This document shows, piece after piece, positions 53,772 to 63,214 of a stretch of 64,000 nucleotides of DNA; position 1 is the stretch's first letter, and each line of letters begins with the position of its first letter. Both the position numbers and the translations under genes were made by a program. The notes beneath the pieces were generated by a model. The model made no database searches, had not been told where the DNA came from, and saw only the letters and a program-made list of their open reading frames with translations. The DNA is from Lactiplantibacillus paraplantarum (lineage in GTDB: Bacteria > Bacillota > Bacilli > Lactobacillales > Lactobacillaceae): positions 1,426,001 to 1,490,000 of the forward strand of contig NZ_CP032744.1 of assembly GCF_003641145.1 (NCBI RefSeq), given 5' to 3'.

Positions 53772-54626
53772 ATGTATTGCCCAAATTGTGGGAAGAAGAA
53801 TGATATCGACGCGTTATTTTGTGAAAACTGTGGGGCCCGGTTAATCATACCAACGAGTTCAGCGCAACCAGCATCGGCATCAGCCGTAAGTACGGCTGCG
53901 CGTTCGACGTCGTCTGCGGCCGATTTCCAAGCACCAGCTGCGAGTGAAGCGACTGCGGCTGAACCCACCACGCGCTCAGCACAACACGCCCGTCAAAATG
54001 ACCAACCAAGCTCACAATCAAAGACGCCTTGGCTGATTTTGATTGTGATATTGGTCGTGATACTCGGCGGGGGCTACTATTGGTTAGGGCACCAACGTCA
54101 AAGTAATTCGATAACGACGACGGCCGAGTCCTCGTCTAGTGCTGCCGTTTCGACAAAAACCGAATCGTCATCATCGTCCAAAGCGTCTGCAAGCACAACC
54201 ACTCAGCCGGCACTGTGGTCGGCAACCAAGTCGAGTGAGTTAGCCTCATTTATGTCGTCATGGCAGGATACGATGAATCAATCTTACGAGGGCACTTATG
54301 ATGGTCAGTCGGTAACCGTGGGTACGTTGAGTTTGCCTGCGGACATTAAGCACAACCAGTATCAAGATAAAATCACGGTTAATGGTGATAAGGTCAAACT
54401 CAAGTGGACGGCGTCTGCCGATACGGCTGCGAAGTATCAAGTTGTGGCTGCTGCGACTGATCTCAATGCGTCCAGTGGTGTGATTACGTACTTGTACGTT
54501 TTCCATAATGGTTCACCAGACGTTCTTGTTTCGCAAGACGGTGCGGATACGACTACGTTTAACTTTACTAGTTCACAAAATACAGATCTGCAAGATGGAT
54601 TCGCAAAGATTGCAAATGCGGATTAA
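53772..54626 (+). CDS. Zinc-ribbon membrane protein with extracellular domain
   Basis: The protein has 284 residues. The N-terminal zinc ribbon is CPNCGKK and CENCGARL (residues 3-22). A Ser/Ala/Thr-rich linker follows, then one membrane helix (LILIVILVVILGGGYYW, about 88-105). The outer part begins with a Ser-rich spacer and carries a beta-rich domain of about 130 residues resembling DUF4767. GGAGGAAG precedes the ATG. Function is not known. Confidence 0.8.
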   Translation: MYCPNCGKKNDIDALFCENCGARLIIPTSSAQPASASAVSTAARSTSSAADFQAPAASEATAAEPTTRSAQHARQNDQPSSQSKTPWLILIVILVVILGGGYYWLGHQRQSNSITTTAESSSSAAVSTKTESSSSSKASASTTTQPALWSATKSSELASFMSSWQDTMNQSYEGTYDGQSVTVGTLSLPADIKHNQYQDKITVNGDKVKLKWTASADTAAKYQVVAAATDLNASSGVITYLYVFHNGSPDVLVSQDGADTTTFNFTSSQNTDLQDGFAKIANAD

Positions 54627-54641
54627 TAAATAATTTAAGCG

Positions 54642-54691
54642 TTTAAATCGCGTGTTTTTGCCATGTTGGCACGAACAGGCGATTTTTTTGT
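54642..54691 (+). terminator. Rho-independent terminator
   Basis: AATCGC pairs with GCGATT around an imperfect inner stem (GCC/GGC) and ends in seven Ts. Confidence 0.75.
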
Positions 54692-55094
54692 CGGCCAGGT
54701 CAATGCTCATCATGAGGCAAGCTAGGGTTTTTAGCAATCTGATGGCATGAATAATTGCTATTAACCGATGTAAATTGATAATCTCACTGGTGATTTTATT
54801 GAAAACACAGCCATTATTTTCAAAAATGAGTTGTTATTTGGAATTATGGCTACTGTGCAACACATTGCAATATAATGATTTTTTTGTGAATTATTTGTGA
54901 ACTTTTAACGATTTGGTGTATGGTGCTAAACGACTTCATGCCTTTATATCAGTGGATTTTAAACAATGGGTACCTCTGATAAATGATTAAAACGCTATCA
55001 TGCAACTTTACGCAACCGCTTGCATTATTTTGGAAGCGGTTTTACAATTTAACTTGTACTTAAGCAATCGACATTATTTTTGGGAGGCTTTATT
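54692..55094. promoter_or_regulatory. Regulatory region of the maltose operon with cre-like sites
   Basis: No gene lies here. A cre-like site is at 54987-55000 (TTAAAACGCTATCA, 13 of 14 to the CcpA consensus TGWAANCGNTNWCA). A second is at 55031-55044 (12 of 14). An inverted repeat AACCGCTT (55014-55021)/AAGCGGTT (55034-55041) overlaps the second. CcpA repression, and possibly a LacI-type regulator not encoded in this window, would control the operon. Confidence 0.65.
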
Positions 55095-56441
55095 GTGAAA
55101 GAAACATCTAAAACAACGGCCGGGTTACCGAAACTGTCATCCAATAAGATTTGGATGATGAGTCTAGGCTTCCTTGGTGTTCAAATGGCATTTACACTTC
55201 AGAGCTCACAGATGAGCCGGATCTTTCAAACCTTAGGCGCGGATCCGAATAACCTCGGCTGGTTCTTCATCTTGCCACCACTCGCGGGATTGATCGTGCA
55301 ACCAATCATTGGGAGTTTATCCGACCGTACGTGGGCCCCACGCTTAGGTGGGCGGCGGTTACCTTACCTAATCTTGGGGACCGTGGTTGCAGCGATTGTC
55401 ATGTTGTTGTTACCCAACTCTGGTTCGCTCGGATTTGGTTACGCTTCCATGGCGGCCTTGGTTTTTGGTGCGATTACGGTGGCATTTCTCGATTTGTCAT
55501 CCAACGTCGCAATGCAACCATTTAAGATGATGGTCGGGGATATGGTCAACGATGACCAAAAGAGTTATGCCTATGGGATTCAAAGCTTCTTGTTGAATAC
55601 CGGTGCCGTCATTGCAGCGATTTTCCCATTCCTGTTGACCTTGTTCGGAGTCGCCAATACGGCTAGTAAAGGGGTTATTCCCAATTCAGTGATTTGGTCA
55701 TTTTATATTGGAGCAGCAATCTTAGTCGTTTCAACAATTATCACGATTGCCCGGGTGCGGGAATATGATCCGGTCACTTACGCGCAGTATCACGGTATTG
55801 ATGAAAGCGCTAATAAATCTGGTGGTAACTGGTTGGCACTCTTGAAGAAAGCCCCAAAAGTCTTCTGGTTAGTAGCCTTAGTTCAATTCTTCTGCTGGAT
55901 GGCGTTCCAATACTTATGGACATATTCAACCGGTGCGATGGCCGCCAACGTTTGGCACACCACTAATGCCAGTTCTGCTGGCTACCAAGCCGCTGGTAAC
56001 TGGTACGGGATCTTATCTGCTGTTCAGTCCGTTGCCGCGGTTGTTTGGTCATATGTTTTAGCCAAGGTTCCGAATAATCGGCATAAACTTGGTTATGCTT
56101 TGAGTTTATTACTTGGTGCAATTGGCTTCTTCTCAATTTTCTTCATTCACAGTCAATCGGCATTGGTCGTCTCATTCATTCTGGTTGGGATGGCCTGGGC
56201 CGCAATGAATACGTATCCATTGACGATGGTAACCAACGCCTTATCTGGCGAACACATGGGGACTTACTTGGGTCTCTTTAACGGCTCGATCTGCTTACCA
56301 CAAATTGTTGCGTCCTTATTGAGCTTTGCATTATACCCACTATTTGGCAACTCACAAGCTAACATGTTCATCTTTGCCGGAATCGTTCTTGCAATTGGTG
56401 CGGGTGCAGTTAGTTTAATCAAAGAAACATACAAAAACTAG
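55095..56441 (+). CDS. MFS sugar transporter, probably for maltose
   Basis: The protein has 448 residues with 12 hydrophobic helices. The R-x-G-R-R string RLGGRRLPYLILG between helices 2 and 3, with preceding GSLSDRTW, is typical of the sucrose/maltose-type GPH-like carriers (SLC45-like). GTG 55095 follows GGGAGGC by six bases, so the frame from 55080 is too long. It is immediately followed by maltose phosphorylase, so maltose (or a related disaccharide) is the likely substrate. Confidence 0.85.
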   Translation: MKETSKTTAGLPKLSSNKIWMMSLGFLGVQMAFTLQSSQMSRIFQTLGADPNNLGWFFILPPLAGLIVQPIIGSLSDRTWAPRLGGRRLPYLILGTVVAAIVMLLLPNSGSLGFGYASMAALVFGAITVAFLDLSSNVAMQPFKMMVGDMVNDDQKSYAYGIQSFLLNTGAVIAAIFPFLLTLFGVANTASKGVIPNSVIWSFYIGAAILVVSTIITIARVREYDPVTYAQYHGIDESANKSGGNWLALLKKAPKVFWLVALVQFFCWMAFQYLWTYSTGAMAANVWHTTNASSAGYQAAGNWYGILSAVQSVAAVVWSYVLAKVPNNRHKLGYALSLLLGAIGFFSIFFIHSQSALVVSFILVGMAWAAMNTYPLTMVTNALSGEHMGTYLGLFNGSICLPQIVASLLSFALYPLFGNSQANMFIFAGIVLAIGAGAVSLIKETYKN

Positions 56442-56454
56442 GAGGAATTAACTT

Positions 56455-58701
56455 ATGAAACGAATTTTTGATGTTAATCCATGGCATGTTGTGACCACAG
56501 ATTTCAAACCAGAAAACAAACGGCTGCAAGAATCAATGACGAGTCTAGGAAATGGTTACATGGGCATGCGCGGCTTTTTTGAAGAAGATTATACTGGCGA
56601 TACGCTTCCCGGTATTTATCTTGGCGGGGTCTGGTATCCAGACAAGACCCGGGTCGGTTGGTGGAAGAATGGCTATCCAGAATACTTTGGTAAGGTCATC
56701 AATGCTGTCAACTTCATCAAGATCAATTTCAAACTCAATGGCACTAAGATTGACTTGGCGACTGCTGACTTCAGCGATTTTAAACTTGATTTGGATATGC
56801 AACACGGGACTTTGACGCGTTCATTTGTTGTTGATCAAGATGGTCAACGTGTTCGAGTGACCTTTGAGCGTTTCTTGAGTGTCGCGCAAAAGGAACTTTC
56901 AGTTCAGAAGGTGACGTTTGAAAACTTAAGTGACCAAGCAGTTGAATTAAAAGTTGCCTCCGCACTGGATGCTGACGTTAAGAACGAAGATGCGAACTAC
57001 GATGAACATTTCTGGAACGTTCACGAAGTCACCGATGATCGGTTAATTGCTCAGACGGTACCAAATGATTTTGGAACCCCACAGTTTACCTCTGGGATGC
57101 AAGTGAGTTATGTGACGAATTTAACCCATAAAGCGGCCGAAGTGACTGATACAGCCACGGTTGATCGCTACTTCGGTACGTTAGAAGCTGGGGCCAGCGT
57201 TAGTTTTGAAAAGCGGGTCGTCGTGGTTACGTCGCGGGATTATCCGACTGATGATGCTATCATGACTGCGCTCCAACGCTTGACAGATACGGTCAGTGCC
57301 CAATCCTTCGATGATTTATTGTCAGCCCATGAAGCCGGCTGGGCCGATCGGTGGCAACAATCAGATATTCAAATTGAAGGCGATACCGAGGCCCAACAAG
57401 GCATGCGTTTCAATTTATTTGAACTCTTTAGCACTTACTACGGCGATGATCCGCGGTTGAATATTGGGCCAAAGGGCTTTACTGGTGAAAAGTATGGTGG
57501 TGCGACTTATTGGGATACGGAAGCATTTGCCGTTCCAGTTTACCTGGGGATTACCAAACCAGAAGTTACTCGTAACTTATTGATGTATCGTTACAAACAG
57601 TTGGATGGTGCCTATCATAACGCTCGTCAACAGGGGCTTGATGGGGCATTGTTCCCAATGGTGACTTTTAACGGGATTGAATGCCACAATGAATGGGAAA
57701 TCACCTTTGAGGAAATTCATCGTAACGGTGACATTGCTTTCGCTATTTATAACTACACGCGTTATACCGGTGATACATCATACGTTTTACATGAAGGCAG
57801 TAAAGTGTTGACGGAGATTGCTCGTTTCTGGGCAGACCGGGTGCACTTCAGCAAACGCAATCAGCAGTATATGATTCATGGGGTCACTGGTCCAGATGAA
57901 TATGAAAACAACGTTGATAATAACTTTAATACCAATTATTTGGCGCAATGGACGTTGAAGTACACGCTTGAAATTTTAGATCAGGTCAGTGCTGACCAAG
58001 CAGCGGCCTTAAACGTGACTGCTGAAGAACGTGGCCACTGGCAAGATATCGTTGATCGGATGTATTTACCATATGACAAGGATCTGGATATCTTTGTTCA
58101 ACATGATGGTTATCTGGATAAGGACTTAGCGCCCGTTTCCGCAATTCCAGCTGACCAATTACCAATCAATCAGCATTGGTCATGGGATCACATCTTACGG
58201 TCACCTTACATTAAGCAGGGTGATGTGTTACAAGTGATGTATGACTTTATTGATGATTTTTCTAAGGATCAGTTAAAACATAACTTTGATTTTTACGAAC
58301 CAATGACGGTTCATGAATCTAGCTTGTCACCAGCCATTCATGCGGTGCTAGCGGCTGATTTACATTATGAAGACAAGGCCGTGGCTTTCTATAACCGGAC
58401 GGCTCGGTTGGATCTTGACAATTACAACAATGATACGGTTGATGGGTTGCATATTACATCAATGACCGGTGGTTGGATCGCGATGGTTCAAGGCTTTGCC
58501 GGTATGCGGGTTCATGATGGACAACTGAGTTACCGGCCGTTCTTACCAAAACAATGGACGAAGTACTCATTCCGACAAGTCTTCCGCGATCGGATTATTG
58601 AAGTGACGGTGGATCATAACGGGACGACTTTGAAACTGATTGCTGGAAATCCGATTGATGTTCAAGTGGACGGTACCACACAAACATTAACAAAAGACTA
58701 A
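56455..58701 (+). CDS. mapA: Maltose phosphorylase, GH65
   Basis: The protein has 748 residues, full length for GH65. It splits maltose with inorganic phosphate to beta-glucose-1-phosphate and glucose. The general acid is Glu482 in VTGPDEYENNVDNN; KYGGATYWDTEAFAVPVYL, LDGALFPMVTFNGIECHNEWEIT and PMTVHESSLSPAIHA complete the active site. TAGGAGG precedes the ATG 13 bases after the transporter gene. Other GH65 phosphorylases (trehalose, kojibiose) are alternatives; the neighbours favour maltose. Confidence 0.92.
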   Translation: MKRIFDVNPWHVVTTDFKPENKRLQESMTSLGNGYMGMRGFFEEDYTGDTLPGIYLGGVWYPDKTRVGWWKNGYPEYFGKVINAVNFIKINFKLNGTKIDLATADFSDFKLDLDMQHGTLTRSFVVDQDGQRVRVTFERFLSVAQKELSVQKVTFENLSDQAVELKVASALDADVKNEDANYDEHFWNVHEVTDDRLIAQTVPNDFGTPQFTSGMQVSYVTNLTHKAAEVTDTATVDRYFGTLEAGASVSFEKRVVVVTSRDYPTDDAIMTALQRLTDTVSAQSFDDLLSAHEAGWADRWQQSDIQIEGDTEAQQGMRFNLFELFSTYYGDDPRLNIGPKGFTGEKYGGATYWDTEAFAVPVYLGITKPEVTRNLLMYRYKQLDGAYHNARQQGLDGALFPMVTFNGIECHNEWEITFEEIHRNGDIAFAIYNYTRYTGDTSYVLHEGSKVLTEIARFWADRVHFSKRNQQYMIHGVTGPDEYENNVDNNFNTNYLAQWTLKYTLEILDQVSADQAAALNVTAEERGHWQDIVDRMYLPYDKDLDIFVQHDGYLDKDLAPVSAIPADQLPINQHWSWDHILRSPYIKQGDVLQVMYDFIDDFSKDQLKHNFDFYEPMTVHESSLSPAIHAVLAADLHYEDKAVAFYNRTARLDLDNYNNDTVDGLHITSMTGGWIAMVQGFAGMRVHDGQLSYRPFLPKQWTKYSFRQVFRDRIIEVTVDHNGTTLKLIAGNPIDVQVDGTTQTLTKD

Positions 58702-58725
58702 ACTAGTTTGTACCGGTTGAAGGGA

Positions 58726-59739
58726 ATGAGGCGTACGATTTCTGCAGTACCATTTGGAGTGTACCAAGACGAACCAGTCTTGTTATACACGATTGAAAAT
58801 AGTCATCATAGTAAATTGAAAGTATTGAGTTATGCGGCAACTTGGTATGACTTTGAAGTTCAAGTCAATCAGCGTCCCCAGTCGTTAGTGTATCATTTTG
58901 ACAACTTAGCAGCTTATATCAATACACCTTATCAAGTCGGTAAAACGGTGGGGCGAGTTGCTGGACGCATTGGTGGAGCGACGTTTACTTTAAACGGACA
59001 AGCTTATCATTTAAAAGCAAATAACGGGCATCAACTGCTACATGGTGGTGATCATGGCTTACAAACGCATAATTTCAAGGGTTGTTTTGATCCCCATGGT
59101 GACACCGTCACGTTGACGACAACACTATTAAGCGCTGACGATGGATTTCCGGGCGACTTGACGGTAACTGTAAGCTATACGTTAACAGCCGACGATGAGG
59201 TTCAAATCAGCTATCACGGGGTGACCACTGTTGATACGTTATTCAATTCGACCTGTCACGTTTACTTTAATCTTGATGGTCAGGCCGCACTGATCAACCC
59301 ACAGCAATTACGCATCAACTCGACCAAGCTGGTTCATACGGACCACGAGAAGGTCCCCACGGGCGTCTTCTACGTCCCGACACCAGCTTATGATTTTCGC
59401 AATCAGCCAGTGCTTCAAACGCAGCTCGACCGGTTGCTTCAAGCGACAGGCAAGACTGAATACGATGATTGTTATGTGCTTGACCACCAGGACGAACCAG
59501 CCGGTGTGTTGGCCACGGACCACGGCCAGTTACTCATTAATACGGATCGTAATGGCTTGGTTGTCTTTACGGCTAATCCTGACCGGACACAGTCGGATCA
59601 CTTAGGTGACTATCACGCACTTGCCGTGGAATTGCAAACGTTGCCGGATGCGATTAATCATCACGGTTTTGGGGATACTATTCTGCACGCTGGTAGACCG
59701 CAGACGTATGTGAATCGTTATCGGTACGTGGCGAAGTAA
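58726..59739 (+). CDS. galM: Aldose 1-epimerase
   Basis: The protein has 337 residues from ATG 58726; the frame is open from TTG 58708, and neither has a well-spaced ribosome binding site (GAAGGGA touches the ATG). NGHQLLHGGDHGLQTHNFK holds the first catalytic His and HVYFNLDG the second; the catalytic Glu is in LAVELQTLPDA. It interconverts alpha and beta glucose, needed because phosphorylase releases one anomer. It starts 24 bases after the phosphorylase stop. Confidence 0.88.
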   Translation: MRRTISAVPFGVYQDEPVLLYTIENSHHSKLKVLSYAATWYDFEVQVNQRPQSLVYHFDNLAAYINTPYQVGKTVGRVAGRIGGATFTLNGQAYHLKANNGHQLLHGGDHGLQTHNFKGCFDPHGDTVTLTTTLLSADDGFPGDLTVTVSYTLTADDEVQISYHGVTTVDTLFNSTCHVYFNLDGQAALINPQQLRINSTKLVHTDHEKVPTGVFYVPTPAYDFRNQPVLQTQLDRLLQATGKTEYDDCYVLDHQDEPAGVLATDHGQLLINTDRNGLVVFTANPDRTQSDHLGDYHALAVELQTLPDAINHHGFGDTILHAGRPQTYVNRYRYVAK

Positions 59740-59741
59740 TG

Positions 59742-59763
59742 ATTGATAGAAAATTGTGCTCAG
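59742..59763 (+). repeat. Dispersed intergenic repeat, partial copy 3
   Basis: ATTGATAGAAAATTGTGCTCAG resembles the core of the repeats at 30602 and 34214, allowing one gap. It begins two bases after the epimerase stop. Confidence 0.4.
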
Positions 59764-59892
59764 ACGTTTGACTGTTTGGTGGTATATTTGTTTTGACAAC
59801 CATCATAACATCTGTCAAGCAGTACCAGATTTCGTGAGACAACCAACTTTTTATTGATCTAGTAAGTTAACAATTGATAATTGTCTATAACA

Positions 59893-59948
59893 AAAACACG
59901 GTATCACAGTCACGGAATTCAATTCCATGACTTGTGATACCGTGTTTA
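59893..59948. terminator. Bidirectional terminator between epimerase and fni
   Basis: AAACACGGTATCACA pairs with TGTGATACCGTGTTT, with an inner GGAAT/ATTCC stem. It can serve both converging genes. Confidence 0.85.
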
Positions 59949-59951
59949 ATA

Positions 59952-60998
59952 TTAATCTCTAATGGACTGTTTGTAATTAACAAGTTCTGGTGATAACAAG
60001 ATTTTTTCTTGAATACGCTGATCCTTAAACTGGTCCATACTCGTTACCCCGATTAAGGCGAATAAACGTTTCAATTGTGATTGCCAAGCAGTTAGCATCG
60101 CGATCACTTCGTCGTCCGTATGATGAAGCAGGGCGTGAAGCACAGTGCCGGCCATGCCGACCGCGTCAGCACCGAGCATTAAAGCTTTTAAGACATCTAG
60201 AGGCTGCCGCACACCACCGGCAGCTAAAATCGTAAGATCATCTGGATGGTGTTGGACACTCAACAAGGATTCAACGGTCGTGAGACCAAAATCATGTAGG
60301 TAGGCCATGTCACGATCAGCCCGCCGGCGGTTCTCAATATCAACAAAGTTAGTGCCACCATGGCCACCTAAATCTAGATAACGCACACCTGCCTGATAGA
60401 GTTGGTGCATAGTTGGACGCGAGATACCAAAACCAACTTCCTTAACAATCACTGGTACCGATAAACTTTGAATTAATTGATGAATATTAGCCAACCAATG
60501 GAAGTCACGGTCACCTTCAGGCATGACGATTTCTTGAACGACATTAAGATGCACTTCTATCGCATCGGCTTTGAGCATTGTAATCGCCGTTTGAGCGGCG
60601 GTTAGTGGGTGACCAGCTCCGAGGTTGCCAAAGATCAGGCCACTTGGATTGTTGGCACGCATTGTCGCAAAGCTCGGTGCGACTTGTGGGTCTTTTATCG
60701 CGACGCTCTGAGACCCAGTCGCAATCGGTAAGCCACAGGCGGCGGCAATTCGGCCTAAGCGGGCATTCAATTCGCCTGTGCGCCTTGAACCCCCAGTCAT
60801 CGCTTCGATGTAGAGGGGACTGTTCCAGTGCCACTGACCGACTGTGGTGGCTAAATTAACATCCGCAACGGCCGTTTCTGGCAATGCGTCGTGACGAATC
60901 CGGACTTGATCAAAAGCATTAGCTTGTTCACCATGAAAATATTTTTCCGCTAACGAAACATGTTCATCTTTACGATGGGATTGTTGACTTTGTGGCAC
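59952..60998 (-). CDS. fni: Type-2 isopentenyl diphosphate isomerase
   Basis: The protein has 348 residues, an FMN-dependent enzyme that interconverts IPP and DMAPP. Typical strings are [56 protein letters not shown] and [17 protein letters not shown]. The start is GTG 60998 after GGAGGTGG. It is last in the minus-strand mevalonate operon, 71 bases after mvaK2. Confidence 0.94.
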   Translation of the reverse strand: MPQSQQSHRKDEHVSLAEKYFHGEQANAFDQVRIRHDALPETAVADVNLATTVGQWHWNSPLYIEAMTGGSRRTGELNARLGRIAAACGLPIATGSQSVAIKDPQVAPSFATMRANNPSGLIFGNLGAGHPLTAAQTAITMLKADAIEVHLNVVQEIVMPEGDRDFHWLANIHQLIQSLSVPVIVKEVGFGISRPTMHQLYQAGVRYLDLGGHGGTNFVDIENRRRADRDMAYLHDFGLTTVESLLSVQHHPDDLTILAAGGVRQPLDVLKALMLGADAVGMAGTVLHALLHHTDDEVIAMLTAWQSQLKRLFALIGVTSMDQFKDQRIQEKILLSPELVNYKQSIRD

Positions 60999-61069
60999 GG
61001 TGCCACCTCCAATTAATTTAGAATCTGAAAACGAGTCCGGCAGGGGTGCCAGGCTCGTTAATAACTAGC

Positions 61070-62161
61070 TTAAGAATTTGGTGAAAGGCTGTCCTGAACC
61101 GTATGAACATTTAAGTTAAGTTGTTCGATACCATCGTGAGCCCACGCAGCTAATAGTGGCTGCGGGTCGATTGCTTGATTAATTAAGACGATACCACAAT
61201 CACCACCGCCAGCACCAGAAGTTTTTGCCGCTGCACCAGCAGTTTCAGCGAGTTGAATCATTTTCTGTAGTAAGGGGGTTTCAATCGTAACGTGACTAAA
61301 GCGACCTAAATTTTGCAGCAGCTGGCGGTTAGTTCGCAACTCAGTTTGAATGGCGCTTAGGTCACCGCGATGGAAACCAGTAATCATACGCTTGAGACAA
61401 GCCTTACTAGCCTGTAGAAAGGTCTGATATTCACCCCGTTGCTTGGCCTTAACCAAGGCGACTTTATCGACCAAGTGCGACGTGGAGGCTGGCGATCCAG
61501 TCCAACCAATCATTAATCGTAGTGCAGTGGGTGGGGTCAATAACTCAATTTTTAAATCTGGCCAAGTCATCGTCAATAATTCAGTCAGAGTCGATTGGGC
61601 CTGCTGCTGATGAAGCCACTGACGGTCGAATGAATGATAAGCGATCCAACCACCATACACGCTAGCTGCGATGTCTCCGAGCGACCCATTACCTTGAACG
61701 GATAGGTGCGCGATAGCTGCTAACTTGAAGAGTTTACTCTTGTCCATGGGTAAGTGATAAAACTGACATAATGCTTTAACGGTCGCTACGGTCACAGCTG
61801 CTGAGGAGCCCAGACCATATTTTTTACCATCTGCACTATCGAGTTCACTATTGATACCTAGATGATACACACCCAGTTCACGACCTAACTCGTGCGCATA
61901 GCTTTCCGTGAGGCTAATGGCCGCTAAAATATAATGGAAAGGGTTATCACGATTATCGAAGACCATTGTGTCCCCTTGACGCCGCCAGACGATTGAGTTT
62001 TCTTGATATTGCTCAGAAACGATACTCCCAATCGTTTCGCTAGGTGAAATCGTTGCCGTCACAAATTGATCGAGTGCAACGATAATTGCTGGATAACCAC
62101 TTTCCACTACGGCATATTCACCGGCAATGTAGAGTTTTCCAGGGGCTTTCACCGTTATCAT
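61070..62161 (-). CDS. mvaK2: Phosphomevalonate kinase
   Basis: The protein has 363 residues, a GHMP kinase: VKAPGKLYIAGEYAV, KYGLGSSAAVTVATVKAL (ATP loop) and the C-terminal TSGAGGGDCGI. AAAGGA nine bases before ATG 62161 sets the start; the ATG at 62185 is too early. It phosphorylates mevalonate 5-phosphate. Spacing to mvaD is 50 bases. Confidence 0.93.
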   Translation of the reverse strand: MITVKAPGKLYIAGEYAVVESGYPAIIVALDQFVTATISPSETIGSIVSEQYQENSIVWRRQGDTMVFDNRDNPFHYILAAISLTESYAHELGRELGVYHLGINSELDSADGKKYGLGSSAAVTVATVKALCQFYHLPMDKSKLFKLAAIAHLSVQGNGSLGDIAASVYGGWIAYHSFDRQWLHQQQAQSTLTELLTMTWPDLKIELLTPPTALRLMIGWTGSPASTSHLVDKVALVKAKQRGEYQTFLQASKACLKRMITGFHRGDLSAIQTELRTNRQLLQNLGRFSHVTIETPLLQKMIQLAETAGAAAKTSGAGGGDCGIVLINQAIDPQPLLAAWAHDGIEQLNLNVHTVQDSLSPNS

Positions 62162-62211
62162 GCCATCATGTCCTTTCATGACCATTACTGATCATTATAA
62201 ATTAAACTGAA

Positions 62212-63192
62212 CTATTTTTCCGTAATCGTGATGCCTGGCCCAGGTTTAGCAACAATTAATTGATCAGCGTCAAAATGCTGTTGTAACCTGGTCATAATCA
62301 CGTTAGTATCCTGACCCGCACAAATGATTTTAACGTTCGGGCCAGCGTCCAAAGTATAATAACAGTTTATCCCGTGTGAACGCAAGTCGCTAACTGCCTG
62401 AATGGCCGTCAACGTATCCGCGGTGAAGTAATTAAAGGCGGGGTCAGCGCTTAAATTAAGCGCGTGCATCCGCATGGCATTTGTTTCGGCAATCTGGCCA
62501 ACGGCGGTGAGGTCGCGGGCAATAATCGCCTGGCGCATCCGTTTTAAGTCGGTCTCAGCAGTTGTGACCCAGGCTGGGTAGTAAGGCGACGTGGCAACGA
62601 CTCTGGCCATTCCATCAGTTGAGCTGATTGGTTTTTGTGTGGCTTTTAAGACTACCGCAATCATTTGAATGTCCCAATTTACGGGATCCTGTAAGACTTC
62701 GGCGTACGAACTCTGGTCATCGTGACCAGCATGCCATTCAACAAAGCCACCGAAAATTGAGCGGGTTGCTGAACCGGACCCCCGGCGTGCTAAACGTGAC
62801 AAACCAGCTGCATCTAGGCGTAAGCCAGCAGCGCGGCTAGCAGCTCCCGCTAAGGCAGCAAATCCGGAGGCCGAAGATGCCAAACCGGCCGAAGTGGGGA
62901 CATGATTTTCAGTTTGAACCGTCGCAAAGGTAGCTTGGCCGCTGCGGTGACGGACAAGGTCAAGAAATCGGCTAATACGTGCTGCTTTGGCTGCTGGTAA
63001 TAATTGATGATTAAAGTAAACTTGATCAGCACTGAGATGGGCATCAAAGGTCACACTAGTTTGAGTGTAAAAGTGATCAAGTGTTAGTGAGATACTGCCG
63101 TTTTGCGGTATCATCAGAGCCGCATCCTTTTTACCCCAGTATTTAACTAGTGCGATGTTAGTGTGCGCCTTTGCCGTAACGGTTTTCGCCAT
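62212..63192 (-). CDS. mvaD: Diphosphomevalonate decarboxylase
   Basis: The protein has 326 residues. NIALVKYWGKKD, TSAGLASSASGFAALA (ATP/phosphate loop) and the GSGSATRSIFGGFVEW string are diagnostic. It makes isopentenyl diphosphate with loss of CO2. GGAGG nine to ten bases before ATG 63192 sets the start against the longer frame to 63225, which overlaps mvaK1. Confidence 0.95.
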   Translation of the reverse strand: MAKTVTAKAHTNIALVKYWGKKDAALMIPQNGSISLTLDHFYTQTSVTFDAHLSADQVYFNHQLLPAAKAARISRFLDLVRHRSGQATFATVQTENHVPTSAGLASSASGFAALAGAASRAAGLRLDAAGLSRLARRGSGSATRSIFGGFVEWHAGHDDQSSYAEVLQDPVNWDIQMIAVVLKATQKPISSTDGMARVVATSPYYPAWVTTAETDLKRMRQAIIARDLTAVGQIAETNAMRMHALNLSADPAFNYFTADTLTAIQAVSDLRSHGINCYYTLDAGPNVKIICAGQDTNVIMTRLQQHFDADQLIVAKPGPGITITEK

Positions 63193-63214
63193 GTTTTTTC
63201 CTCCAAAGTTAAAA

